Notes: generated from the sequence alone by a model not told the origin. Counted from the stretch's first letter, positions 1 to 7,033 are shown. The stretch is 14,691 nt of DNA from CAZMCT01 sp964564785 (GCA_964564785.1 CAZMCT010000105.1:1-14691); one strand, 5' to 3'. Program-made: numbers and translations.

Positions 1-67
1 GCCGACCCCCGGGGGCCGGCCGCGGTTCCACGCGCGTCTGAGCCGTCCGTTGCGAGCTTCGCGGGCC

Positions 68-763
68 TCACTTCGTCGGCTTCTGCGGCGTGGTGTTCGT
101 CGTGTTGTTGTTGCAGTTGACGTTCTGGCCGGTGGTGGCGTTCTGTCTGAGCACCATGTTCTTGGTCTTGCGGATCGGCTGCTGATCCTGGACCGTGGTG
201 GTGTCCTGCATGGGCATGCGGTCGGTCTGGGCGGTCATCTTGCCCTGCGGGTTGGGCGTGCCGGCGCCGGTCTGGCCATGGGGTTTGTTCGTTCCGGCCG
301 GCGCGTTGGGCCGGCGTTGATAAAGCGGCTGGTTGTAGTTGCCCGGCGGCGTGCCGCGCGACGGTGTGGTCTTCACGAGCTGCTCCTCGAGCTCGGCGAT
401 CTGTCGTTCGAGCGCCTGAATCCGCTGGCGCTCGGTCGCCGTGGGGGTGCCGGGAGCGCGCGTCGCGGTGCGGTAGCGCGCGAACTGCTGCTTCTGGTAG
501 CTCGCCTGCTGGATCAGGTTCTGGGCGATGTGCTCCTGGATCCGGGCGGCCGCGAGGGCGCGGATGTGCTCGACCAGATTGCCGCGCAGCGCGCCGCAGT
601 CTTCCTGAGCCTGCCGGATTTCCTCGCGGGCGGCCGCCAGCTCTGTCTTGAGCTGCTGGTTCTCGCGCTGAAGCGTGAAGATGTTCTGGCCGCCGGCGCA
701 GCCCGTGCTGAACACGCACGCGACCGCGACGACGCCCACCGCGACACAGGGGATCCACCGCAT
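68..763 (-). CDS. Putative lipoprotein with coiled coil and N/Q/T-rich tail
   Basis: This 231-residue protein is not assigned to a named family. The N-terminus is a lipoprotein signal: Arg2, a hydrophobic stretch (residues 5-18) and a relaxed lipobox STGC with Cys22 as the predicted lipidated residue. Residues about 30-62 and 112-132 are rich in E, Q, K, R, A and L in heptad-like order and probably form coiled coils. From about residue 135 the protein is low-complexity and rich in P, G, N, Q and T, ending in an Asn/Thr-rich tail, so it is likely disordered. The start is supported by a near-perfect Shine-Dalgarno (769-776) four to five bases before the ATG. The likely location is the periplasmic face of a membrane. 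The role is unknown; a structural or spacer lipoprotein is only a guess. The gene diverges from the HDAC-like gene. Confidence 0.75.
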   Translation of the reverse strand: MRWIPCVAVGVVAVACVFSTGCAGGQNIFTLQRENQQLKTELAAAREEIRQAQEDCGALRGNLVEHIRALAAARIQEHIAQNLIQQASYQKQQFARYRTATRAPGTPTATERQRIQALERQIAELEEQLVKTTPSRGTPPGNYNQPLYQRRPNAPAGTNKPHGQTGAGTPNPQGKMTAQTDRMPMQDTTTVQDQQPIRKTKNMVLRQNATTGQNVNCNNNTTNTTPQKPTK

Positions 764-768
764 GACAA

Positions 769-776
769 CCTCCTTT
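769..776 (-). promoter_or_regulatory. Shine-Dalgarno of the lipoprotein gene
   Basis: Read on the minus strand the sequence is AAAGGAGG, five bases before the ATG at 763. It is the strongest ribosome-binding site in the window and fixes the start. It contrasts with several neighbouring genes that have none. Confidence 0.8.
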
Positions 777-788
777 GCGAGCTGTTGG

Positions 789-802
789 GGCCGGCGCCGG
801 CC
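789..802. other. GC palindrome upstream of the lipoprotein gene
   Basis: GGCCGGCGCCGGCC is a perfect 14-bp palindrome 26 bases upstream of the lipoprotein ATG. If the transcript starts further upstream, it would form a hairpin in the 5' leader. A binding site for a dimeric regulator is equally possible. The rest of the 764-938 spacer holds no obvious gene. Confidence 0.35.
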
Positions 803-938
803 GGCCAGTCCGAAGCCTGGGAATACGGCGTCTTAATCCCCTTATTCGGACGTCGGGGTGGTCAGAGTTGAGCGACCCCGCGGCCGCCGGGAGGCGGGGC
901 GGCGCGACGCGCAAGAACGACGCGAAGACCGGTCCGGG

Positions 939-968
939 CTGACAGGCGGCCGGCCGAACGGCTACACT
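939..968 (+). promoter_or_regulatory. Promoter of the HDAC-like gene, predicted leaderless
   Basis: CTGACA at 939-944 (five of six matches to the -35 consensus) is followed after 18 bp by TACACT at 963-968. Exactly six bases (GAGCGT) separate the -10 from the ATG at 975, so transcription should begin at or next to the start codon. There is no Shine-Dalgarno. The basis is consensus matching by eye. Confidence 0.5.
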
Positions 969-974
969 GAGCGT

Positions 975-1928
975 ATGGCGGCGACGGGCATTCTGATCGA
1001 CGAGCGGTTCCGGCGGCACGCGACGGGGGAGGGGCATCCCGAATCGCCTGCGCGGCTGACGGTGATCCAAGAGGCGCTGGAGGCGTCGGGCCTGTTGGAG
1101 CGCTGCGCGGCCGTCCCGGCGCAGCCGGCCTCGGACGTGACGATCCAGGCGGTTCACACGCACGAGTACCTGACGCGGCTGGACGCGGCCTGCCGGCAAG
1201 GGTATCCGTACATCGACGTGCCGGACAGCGCGATCTGCCCGGAGAGTCTGGACATTGCGCGGCTGGCCGCGGGCGGCGTGGTGGAGGCGGCGCGGCGCGT
1301 GGCGCGGGGCGAATTGCAGCGGGCGTTCTGCGCGGTGCGGCCGCCGGGCCACCACGCGGAGCGTGACCGCTCGATGGGTTTCTGTCTGCTGAACAACGTG
1401 GCGATCGCGGCCTTGCAGGTGAAGCAGGAGTTCAAGCTGGACCGCCTGCTGATCCTGGACTTCGACGTGCACCACGCGAACGGGACGCAGCACACGTTCG
1501 ACGCGGAGCCGGCGGTGCTGGTGATCAGCCTGCACGGCCACCCGAACTATCTGTACCCGGGGACGGGTTTCGAGGAGGAGATCGGGATCGGGCCGGGCCG
1601 CGGCTACACGATGAACATCCCCTTTCTCCCCGGCGCCACAGACGAGGACTACCGCGCTGCGTTCCGCGAGCGGGTGCTGCCGGCGGTGGGGCGGTTCGCC
1701 CCGCAGATGATCTTCCTGTGCGCCGGCTTCGACGCCCACGCGGACGACCCGCTGGGCAACCTGAAGCTGTCCGACGAGATCTTCGCGTGGATGACGCGGC
1801 AGGCGGTGGAACTGGCCGAGCGGCACGCCCGCGGGCGAGTGGTGAGCGTGCTGGAGGGCGGGTACAACCACGACGTGCTGCGGCGCTGCGTGCCGGAGCA
1901 CGTGCGCGTGCTCGCGGGCAAGGACTAG
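975..1928 (+). CDS. Histone deacetylase-family (HDAC-like) zinc amidohydrolase
   Basis: This 317-residue protein has the length of a complete bacterial HDAC-like / acetoin-utilization-type deacetylase. The family hydrolyses acetyl-amide bonds, for example in acetyl-lysine, acetylpolyamines or small acetyl-amides; the substrate here cannot be read from the sequence. The catalytic set is present: RPPGHH with the His126-His127 pair, LDFDVHH with zinc ligands Asp164 and His166, AGFDAH with zinc ligand Asp253, and LEGGYN with Tyr297 as the transition-state tyrosine. No signal peptide or membrane segment is seen, so it is probably cytoplasmic. The frame is open further upstream, but the family normally starts just before GILIDERF, which favours the ATG at 975 directly behind a -10 box. 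No acetyltransferase or acu gene is adjacent. Confidence 0.93.
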   Translation: MAATGILIDERFRRHATGEGHPESPARLTVIQEALEASGLLERCAAVPAQPASDVTIQAVHTHEYLTRLDAACRQGYPYIDVPDSAICPESLDIARLAAGGVVEAARRVARGELQRAFCAVRPPGHHAERDRSMGFCLLNNVAIAALQVKQEFKLDRLLILDFDVHHANGTQHTFDAEPAVLVISLHGHPNYLYPGTGFEEEIGIGPGRGYTMNIPFLPGATDEDYRAAFRERVLPAVGRFAPQMIFLCAGFDAHADDPLGNLKLSDEIFAWMTRQAVELAERHARGRVVSVLEGGYNHDVLRRCVPEHVRVLAGKD

Positions 1929-2015
1929 ACGATTGGGGAACTGAGGAAGGGCCAGCACCAGGCACGGTGGAGCGGCGCCTTCGGCGATCGGCCGGTGCGG
2001 CCCGGTGGGCCGGCG

Positions 2016-2054
2016 AAAAAAAGCAGGCCCGTCCTCTCAGCGAGAGAACGGGCC
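2016..2054 (-). terminator. Intrinsic terminator on the minus strand
   Basis: Positions 2026-2054 form a hairpin: a GGCCCGT/ACGGGCC stem, one C-A mismatch, then CTCTC/GAGAG around a three-base loop. On the minus strand it is followed after three bases by seven consecutive T (2022-2016). This is a textbook Rho-independent terminator for a minus-strand transcript. The plus-strand side has no T tract, so it does not serve the upstream plus-strand gene. No minus-strand protein gene ends here. A smaller CGGCCC/GGGCCG hairpin lies at 1998-2012. Confidence 0.7.
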
Positions 2055-2176
2055 GCGAAGTCGAGTTGACAGGAAGGGCGAGCCGAGCTTCATCCTGTCA
2101 ACCCCTCTCCACACCGCGTGGAGAAGTCTGTCGCACTCTCCGGAACCAGGTCGAGCGACGCGCTATTCCGTTGTCC
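2016..2176 (-). ncRNA. Candidate structured small RNA, about 160 nt, unassigned
   Basis: The gap between the HDAC-like and radical SAM genes has no convincing protein gene but carries a complete minus-strand RNA unit. It begins with a TACAAT -10 box (2188-2183), which predicts a start near 2176. Consecutive inverted repeats follow: GTCGC/GCGAC (arms near 2155-2159 and 2130-2134), TCTCCAC/GTGGAGA around a five-base loop (2124-2106), GTTGACAGGA/TCCTGTCAAC (2102-2065), and the terminator hairpin with a U7 tract (2054-2016). It does not show the conserved SRP-RNA GGAAGCAGC-type loop, tmRNA features or the long single duplex of 6S RNA, so no class is assigned. The start is an estimate. A repeat-derived palindrome cluster is the main alternative. 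Confidence 0.42.
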
Positions 2177-2182
2177 GTCCGG

Positions 2183-2190
2183 ATTGTAGT
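2183..2190. promoter_or_regulatory. Overlapping divergent -10 elements
   Basis: On the minus strand 2188-2183 reads TACAAT, a good -10 for the candidate small RNA. On the plus strand 2185-2190 reads TGTAGT, a weaker -10 that would start a leader of about 17 bases before the radical SAM gene. The two boxes share bases, so the site may be one bidirectional promoter. No convincing -35 box was found on either strand. Confidence 0.35.
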
Positions 2191-2213
2191 AGCCTGTCCG
2201 GGGTTTTCCCGCA

Positions 2214-3077
2214 GTGGAGTGCGTGCCGGTGGATCCGCTCCAGGACGCCTTCGCCGAACACCCCCGCCGGTGGCGAGATTTTCGCTACGTGTATCCCGTG
2301 ATCGCGCGCCGCAGCCGCGGCCTGAGCCTCGGCATCAACCTGAACCCCGACGCCGCCTGCACGTTCAACTGCGTGTATTGCTGCGTCGAGCGGACGGCGG
2401 CCCGCCCGCCGGCCGTCGTGGATGTCGCCGTCGTCGAGCGTGAGCTGCGGGCCTTGGCCGCCGACTGGCGGCGGCTCTTCTCCGAACCGGAGTTTCAGGA
2501 CATTCCGGGTCCCTTTCGGCGGCTCAACGATTTCGCGTTCTCGGGCGACGGCGAGCCGACGGTGTGCCCGGTGTTCCCGCAGGCGGTGCAGGCCGCGGCC
2601 CGCGTGCGACGCGACCTCCAGCTCCAGAGCGTGCGGCTGGTGCTGATCACGAACGCGTGCTGTCTGGATCGCCCGCCGGTGGTGGCCGGGCTGGCCGAGC
2701 TCGACCGGAGCGGCGGCGAGATCTGGGCCAAGCTCGATGCCGGCACGGAAGCCCATTTCCGGCGCGTGAACCGGGCGGGCGTGGCGTTCCAGCGGGTGCT
2801 CGACAATCTGCTGGCGGCGGCCCGCGTGCGGCCGATCGTGATTCAGTCGATGTTCCTGCGACTGGGCGGGGCGGGACCGGCCGAAGACGAGCTCGAGGCT
2901 TACCTGGGGCGGTTGCAGACGCTGCTGGACGGTGGCGGCCAGATCCAGTCGGTGCAGGTGTACACCGTCGCGCGGCGGACGGCGGAGGCCGGGGCGGAGC
3001 CGCTGCCGGTCGAGGAACTGGAAGCGATCGCCGCCCGCGTCCGGGCGCTGGGGCTGGCGGCGGACGTTTTCCCATAG
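2214..3077 (+). CDS. Radical SAM protein, COG0731-like
   Basis: This 287-residue protein carries the radical SAM cluster motif C-x3-C-x2-C at Cys49, Cys53 and Cys56 (CTFNCVYC), preceded by GINLNPD. The later motif FSGDGEPT (residues 109-116) is typical of the COG0731 group, which includes the wyosine/TYW1-like tRNA-modifying radical SAM enzymes; SAM-binding GGE-type residues fall in this motif. The protein is expected to be cytoplasmic, using a 4Fe-4S cluster to cleave S-adenosylmethionine. Its substrate is unknown, and a true wybutosine role in a bacterium should not be assumed. Length fits a minimal core without extra FeS domains. The start is a GTG at 2214; GTG codons at 2223 and 2229 are alternatives. 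The next gene follows after 164 bp of repeat sequence. Confidence 0.85.
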   Translation: MECVPVDPLQDAFAEHPRRWRDFRYVYPVIARRSRGLSLGINLNPDAACTFNCVYCCVERTAARPPAVVDVAVVERELRALAADWRRLFSEPEFQDIPGPFRRLNDFAFSGDGEPTVCPVFPQAVQAAARVRRDLQLQSVRLVLITNACCLDRPPVVAGLAELDRSGGEIWAKLDAGTEAHFRRVNRAGVAFQRVLDNLLAAARVRPIVIQSMFLRLGGAGPAEDELEAYLGRLQTLLDGGGQIQSVQVYTVARRTAEAGAEPLPVEELEAIAARVRALGLAADVFP

Positions 3078-3087
3078 CGGCCCTTTG

Positions 3088-3211
3088 GAGAAAGGGGACT
3101 GGTTGCCAAGGCGGACTGGCTCCCCGCAGACCCGCCATCGCGGTAGCGCTAACCACCACCCCCGCGGTGCCTGTCCCCTTTTTCACGGCGGTGCCCGTCC
3201 CCTTTTTCCGG
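3088..3211. repeat. Dispersed repeat with inverted ends, copy 1, plus end duplication
   Basis: The unit runs from GAGAAAGGGGACTGG (3088) to CCTGTCCCCTTTTTCA (ending 3185), whose ends are inverted complements. Internally it shares CTGGCTCC, CGCAG, CGGTAGCGC and CCCGCGGTGCCTGTCC with the second copy at 8715-8800. The right end is then duplicated: GGTGCCTGTCCCCTTTTTC (from 3167) recurs as GGTGCCCGTCCCCTTTTTC (from 3190). The duplicated end stops two bases before the -10 box of the next gene. It encodes nothing recognisable and resembles a small non-autonomous palindromic element. Confidence 0.7.
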
Positions 3212-3212
3212 C

Positions 3213-3235
3213 TATGATGGCCGCGGACCCGGGAG
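3213..3235 (+). promoter_or_regulatory. -10 box and Shine-Dalgarno of the GT-C/TPR gene
   Basis: TATGAT (3213-3218) is a five-of-six -10 match in a GGCTATGAT context. GGGAG (3231-3235) lies six bases before the GTG start at 3242. No clear -35 box is visible, and the expected -35 region falls inside the duplicated repeat end. Confidence 0.45.
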
Positions 3236-3241
3236 AGCGTC

Positions 3242-5545
3242 GTGGCTGCTGCGGCCGAACCGCTGAAAGCTCCGGACCGATCGTGGCGCGGCGACCTGCC
3301 GGCGCTGGGGGTGATTCTGCTGATCGGTCTGGCGCTGCGGGCCGCGTACCTGCGCGAGCTTGTGCACACGCCCGATTTCGCCGCCCCGCTGGCCGATGCC
3401 GCTTACCACGACTACTGGGCGCGGGCGCTGGTGGCCGGCGACTGGACACCGCCGCCCGACACGCCGGATCCGCAGATCTACCGCGGCGCGTTCGCGCGTC
3501 CGCCGGGCTACCCCTACTTCCTCGCCGCGGTATACGCGGTCAGCGGCGGCAGCTACCTCGCGCCGCGGCTGGTTCAGGCGGCACTCGGGCTCGTGAGCGT
3601 GGTGCTGGCGTGGGGGTTGACGAGGACGATGCTGGGGCGCGGCGCCGCGCTGGCGACGGGGCTGCTGGCGGCCGTGTTCTGGGGGTTCATTTACTACGAG
3701 GGCGAGCTCCAGGAGCCGGCCCTGCTCGTCCCGCTGATTCTCGGCCTGGTGTGGGTCCTGGCGCGCTGGGCCGCGCAGCCGGCCGCGTGGCGCCTGCTGG
3801 TGGCGGGTGTGCTGATCGGCGCCGGGGCGCTGCTGCGGCCGAACGTGCTGCTGCTGGGCGTGATTGCGGGGCTGTGGCTCACGGGGGTGCTGTGGCGACG
3901 GAGCGCCGTTCGCCGCTGGCCGGCGGCGGTGGGGCTGCTGGTGCTCGGGACGCTGCTGCCGATCGCGCCGGTGACGGTGCGGAACTGGCGGGTGAGCGGC
4001 GACTTCGTGCTGATCTCGACGAACGGGGCGATCAACCTGTGGGTGGGCAACAACGAGTTGGCCGACGGTTATACGGCCCGCCTGCCCGACCTGCCCACGC
4101 TCTCGGGGCAGACCACGTGGAGCTGGTTCACATATCCGGACATCGTGCGGGGGATTGAGCAGCAGGCGGGCCGATCGTTGCGGCCGTCGGAGGTCGCGGC
4201 CTGGCTGCGGGCGAAGGCGTGGCAATTCATTCGCGAGCGGCCGGGGCGGGCGGCCGAGCTGGCGGCGCGGCGGGTGGGGCTGCTGCTCGGTCCTGCGATC
4301 GTGGCCAACAACAAGGAAGTGCATTGCGAGCGGCAGGCGTCGGCGGTGCTGAGGTGGCTGCCGGGCTGGCCGCTGGCGCTGTCGGGCGCGGTGCTGGGGC
4401 TGGTGATGATGTGGGTCGCGGGTCGGCGACGCCACCTTGCTCGGGCCGCGGCGAGCCCACGTGCGAACGAGAGCCGAGCGGAGCGGGCCGAAAAGGAGGG
4501 GGCACCCGGCGTGTCTGGACAGGGTGAACAGGATGGGGCACCCGGCTGGCTGATGGGGCTGTTCGTGTTTGCGTGGCTGGGGTCGTTCGTGCCGTTCCTG
4601 GCGGCCGAGCGGTTTCGCGTGCCGGTGGCGGGGCTGTTGTTGATCCCGGCCGGGCTGGCGCTGGCGCGGCTGGCGGAATGGGCGGTGTGCTCGAAGCGGC
4701 AGGCGATCGGTTGGGGGCTGGCGGGCGTGGGGCTGTACGCGTTGGCGCAGGTGCCGCTGGTGAAATACGAGCCGCAGCCGGCGGCGTGGCACATGGGGCG
4801 CGGCGATGCGTACGTGCGGCGCGGGGCGCTCGACGCCGCCGCCGTCGAGTATGGCAAAGCCCTGGAGCTGAAGCCGACGTACGTACAGGCGCGACAAGCG
4901 CTGGCGGACGTGCTGCGGCGGCTGGGGCGGAGCGACGAGGCATCGCAGGCGGCGGCGGAGCTCGCACAGTTGTCGCCGGACGACCCGATCGCGCTCAACA
5001 CGCAGGCGCGAGCGCTGATCGAACAGGGACGGCTGGGCGAGGCGGAGGCGGTGCTGACGCGGACCCAGTCTCTCGCGCCGGGATACGCGCCGACATACGT
5101 GAGCCTGGGGACGCTGTACGCCGAGCAGCAGCGGGCGGACGAGGCGCTGGCCGCGTACCGGCGGGCACTGGAGCTCGATCCACGGTCGGCCGAGGCGCAC
5201 TACAACCTGGGGCTGCTGCTGCTGGCGCGGGGCGCGAAGGACGAGGCGCTGGCGGCGTTCGGGGCGGCAATTGCGGCGAACGGGCAATTCGTGGAGGCGC
5301 GGCTGAACTACGCGAAGCTGGCAGGCGAGCGGCGCGACGTGGACGGTGCGCTCGAGCAGTACCGGCGGGTGTACGAGCTGGCGCCGAACCGGTTCGAGGG
5401 GCGGGTCGGGCTCGCGGCGACGCTGGCGACCAAGGGGCAGTTGGCCGAGGCGCTGGAGCACGCGGAAGCGGCGGTTCGGCTGCGGCCGGGCGACCCGCAG
5501 GCGGTGGGACTACGGGAGGCGATCCGCAAGGCCGGAGGACGGTGA
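3242..5545 (+). CDS. GT-C-fold membrane glycosyltransferase fused to C-terminal TPR domain
   Basis: This 767-residue protein has an N-terminal multi-pass membrane part (residues about 20-505). A first outer loop carries LADAAYHDYWARAL and RPPGYPYF, patterns seen in PMT/ArnT-type (GT39/GT83-like) enzymes, where an early loop Asp is catalytic. These enzymes transfer sugars from polyprenyl-phosphate donors on the outer face of the inner membrane. About ten hydrophobic segments are visible, for example near 20-37, 113-130, 135-152, 160-175, 185-215, 228-246, 378-394, 437-455 and 460-480. Residues about 515-765 are consecutive TPR-like repeats (for example ALAAYRRALELDPRSAEAHY), likely periplasmic and protein-binding. 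Residues about 396-435 are a hydrophilic insert encoded by repeat DNA. Start is GTG with GGGAG upstream. Substrate unknown. Confidence 0.85.
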   Translation: MAAAAEPLKAPDRSWRGDLPALGVILLIGLALRAAYLRELVHTPDFAAPLADAAYHDYWARALVAGDWTPPPDTPDPQIYRGAFARPPGYPYFLAAVYAVSGGSYLAPRLVQAALGLVSVVLAWGLTRTMLGRGAALATGLLAAVFWGFIYYEGELQEPALLVPLILGLVWVLARWAAQPAAWRLLVAGVLIGAGALLRPNVLLLGVIAGLWLTGVLWRRSAVRRWPAAVGLLVLGTLLPIAPVTVRNWRVSGDFVLISTNGAINLWVGNNELADGYTARLPDLPTLSGQTTWSWFTYPDIVRGIEQQAGRSLRPSEVAAWLRAKAWQFIRERPGRAAELAARRVGLLLGPAIVANNKEVHCERQASAVLRWLPGWPLALSGAVLGLVMMWVAGRRRHLARAAASPRANESRAERAEKEGAPGVSGQGEQDGAPGWLMGLFVFAWLGSFVPFLAAERFRVPVAGLLLIPAGLALARLAEWAVCSKRQAIGWGLAGVGLYALAQVPLVKYEPQPAAWHMGRGDAYVRRGALDAAAVEYGKALELKPTYVQARQALADVLRRLGRSDEASQAAAELAQLSPDDPIALNTQARALIEQGRLGEAEAVLTRTQSLAPGYAPTYVSLGTLYAEQQRADEALAAYRRALELDPRSAEAHYNLGLLLLARGAKDEALAAFGAAIAANGQFVEARLNYAKLAGERRDVDGALEQYRRVYELAPNRFEGRVGLAATLATKGQLAEALEHAEAAVRLRPGDPQAVGLREAIRKAGGR
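4424..4546 (+). repeat. Repeat-derived in-frame insert in the GT-C/TPR gene
   Basis: GGGGCACCCGGC occurs twice here (4499-4510 and 4534-4545). The 22-bp block 4485-4506 matches 11232-11253 in the rpmB-gatC spacer at 20 of 22 positions. The segment translates in frame into the low-complexity loop at residues about 396-435, between two membrane segments. Outer boundaries are approximate. Confidence 0.55.
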
Positions 5546-5563
5546 GGGGTGCGAAGCGCCGTG

Positions 5564-5593
5564 AGCCGCGCGCCGAAGGGAGTCGGCGCGGCT
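5564..5593. terminator. Hairpin between convergent genes, possible bidirectional terminator
   Basis: AGCCGCG and CCGA (5564-5576) pair with TCGGCGCGGCT (5583-5593) around a six-base loop, with a two-base bulge. It sits in the 84-bp gap between the convergent GT-C/TPR and beta-CASP genes, where transcripts from both sides must end. There is no T tract on either side, so intrinsic termination is unproven. Confidence 0.4.
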
Positions 5594-5629
5594 TCGGCCC
5601 ACAGCGCCCGGCGGGGGGTTCACGGCTCG

Positions 5630-7027
5630 CTACAACCCCATCTGCATCCCGCGGCGGCCCATGAGGACGCTGGGGAAGCCGGCCTCGCGGAGCTTGTCGG
5701 CCAAGGCGACGGTCTGGTCGGGCTCGCCGTGGACCAGGATGACGCGCTCAGCGTCGGCGGCCCGGGGCGCGAGCAAGCGCAGGAGGTCGCGCTGGTCGGC
5801 GTGGCCGGAGAAGCCGTGGAGCTGATGGACCTCGGCCCGGACCTCGAACTCCTCGTGGAAGAGGGTGATGACGCGGGCGCCGTCGACGAGCTTGCGGCCC
5901 AGCGTGTGGGCGGCCTGGTAGCCGGGCAGCAGGATGGTGTGGCGGGGGTTCGCGATGTTGTTCTTGAGGTGATGGCGGATGCGGCCCGCCTCGCACATGC
6001 CGCTGCCGGCGATGATGATGCAGGGGTCTTCGCGGAGGTGCAGGGCCTTGCTCTCCTCGACGGTGCGGATGTAGGTGCAGCAGCCGTTGCCGAGGATGTC
6101 GCCGGTCACGCGGTGGAAGGCGCGGGCCTCGGCGTCGTAGCACTCGGGATGCAGCTTGAAGACTTCGGTGGCGTTGACGGCCAGCGGGCTGTCGATGTAC
6201 ACGGGCACGCGCGGGAGCCGCTTGCTGACGAACTGCTCGTGCAGGTAGTAGACGATGGTCTGCGTGCGCCCGACGGCGAAGGAGGGGATGATGACCTTGC
6301 CGTCGCGGTCGAGCGTGCGGCGGACGATCTCGCGCAGGCGCTCCTTGGCGGTGTCGACTTCCTCGATGACGCGGCCGCCGTAGGTGCTTTCGCAGAGGAT
6401 CGTGTCGGTGGGGGGGAACGGGGCGGGGTCCCGCAGGATCGGCTTGTCGAAGCCGCCGACGTCACCGGAGAAGAACAGGGAGGGGGTCTCGCCGTCGCGT
6501 TTGCCGAACTCGAGGCGGATGCCGGCCGAGCCGAGCATGTGGCCGGCCTCGTGGAACGCGGCCAACAGGCCGGGCACGATGGGGATGAGGCGGTTGTACG
6601 AGGCGGTGCGCATGAGCTGGATCGCGGCGAGGGCGTGCTCGTACTCGTACAGCGGCTCGACGGGCGGCAGGCCGCGGCGCCGGCGGCGCTTGTTGACGTA
6701 CTGGGTGTCTTCCTCCTGGATGTGGGCCGAGTCGGGCAGCATGACGGCGCACAGGTCACGGGTCGCCGGCGTGCAGTACACCGGGCCTTCAAAGCCGTCG
6801 CGGACGAGGCGCGGCAGGCGGCCGGTGTGGTCGATGTGGGCGTGGGACAGGATGACGGCCGCGATGTCCTTCGGCGGGACGGGCCAGGTGCGGTTCTTCT
6901 CCTCGGCCTCGGCCCGCCGGCCCTGGAAGAGGCCGCAGTCCAGCGCGACCCAGCGGCCGTCAACACAAATCAGGTGCATGGAACCGGTGACTTCTTCGGC
7001 GGCGCCGTGGAACAGAATCTCGGGCAT
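5630..7027 (-). CDS. Metallo-beta-lactamase / beta-CASP RNA-processing nuclease
   Basis: This 465-residue protein has the full MBL plus beta-CASP plus RMMBL architecture of CPSF73-like nucleases, which cut RNA in the cytoplasm with two zinc ions. Zinc-site motifs are SHAHIDH (His62, His64, Asp66, His67), GHMLGSAGI (His163) and FSGDVGG (Asp189). The beta-CASP motifs are ESTYG (motif A, Glu213), FSGHAD (motif B, His409) and LVHGEP (motif C, His433). IIIAGSGMCEAGRIRHHL (residues 337-354) is a family hallmark. All key residues are intact and the length is typical. A basic run, KRRRRR, sits at residues 113-118. Endo- or exonuclease preference cannot be read from the sequence. A -10 box lies six bases before the ATG, without a Shine-Dalgarno. 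Confidence 0.93.
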   Translation of the reverse strand: MPEILFHGAAEEVTGSMHLICVDGRWVALDCGLFQGRRAEAEEKNRTWPVPPKDIAAVILSHAHIDHTGRLPRLVRDGFEGPVYCTPATRDLCAVMLPDSAHIQEEDTQYVNKRRRRRGLPPVEPLYEYEHALAAIQLMRTASYNRLIPIVPGLLAAFHEAGHMLGSAGIRLEFGKRDGETPSLFFSGDVGGFDKPILRDPAPFPPTDTILCESTYGGRVIEEVDTAKERLREIVRRTLDRDGKVIIPSFAVGRTQTIVYYLHEQFVSKRLPRVPVYIDSPLAVNATEVFKLHPECYDAEARAFHRVTGDILGNGCCTYIRTVEESKALHLREDPCIIIAGSGMCEAGRIRHHLKNNIANPRHTILLPGYQAAHTLGRKLVDGARVITLFHEEFEVRAEVHQLHGFSGHADQRDLLRLLAPRAADAERVILVHGEPDQTVALADKLREAGFPSVLMGRRGMQMGL

Positions 7028-7033
7028 GGGGAG

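Noticed and set aside
858..974. Longer N-terminus for the HDAC-like protein from the upstream open frame
   Set aside because: The extra residues are arginine- and glycine-rich and unlike the family, and a -35/-10 promoter lies within that stretch directly before the ATG at 975.
1998..2022. Terminator for the HDAC-like gene from the CGGCCC/GGGCCG hairpin
   Set aside because: On the plus strand the hairpin is followed by A7, not T. The homopolymer fits only a minus-strand terminator.
2016..2176. SRP RNA, 6S RNA or tmRNA identity for the candidate small RNA
   Set aside because: The SRP domain IV loop sequence, the single long bulged duplex of 6S RNA and the tRNA-like ends of tmRNA are all absent. 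It was left unassigned.
3212..5461. A very long open frame on the minus strand opposite the GT-C/TPR gene
   Set aside because: It is rich in R, P, Q and H with no domain. In GC-rich DNA a strong codon bias on one strand leaves the opposite frames open, and the plus-strand gene explains the conservation-type features.
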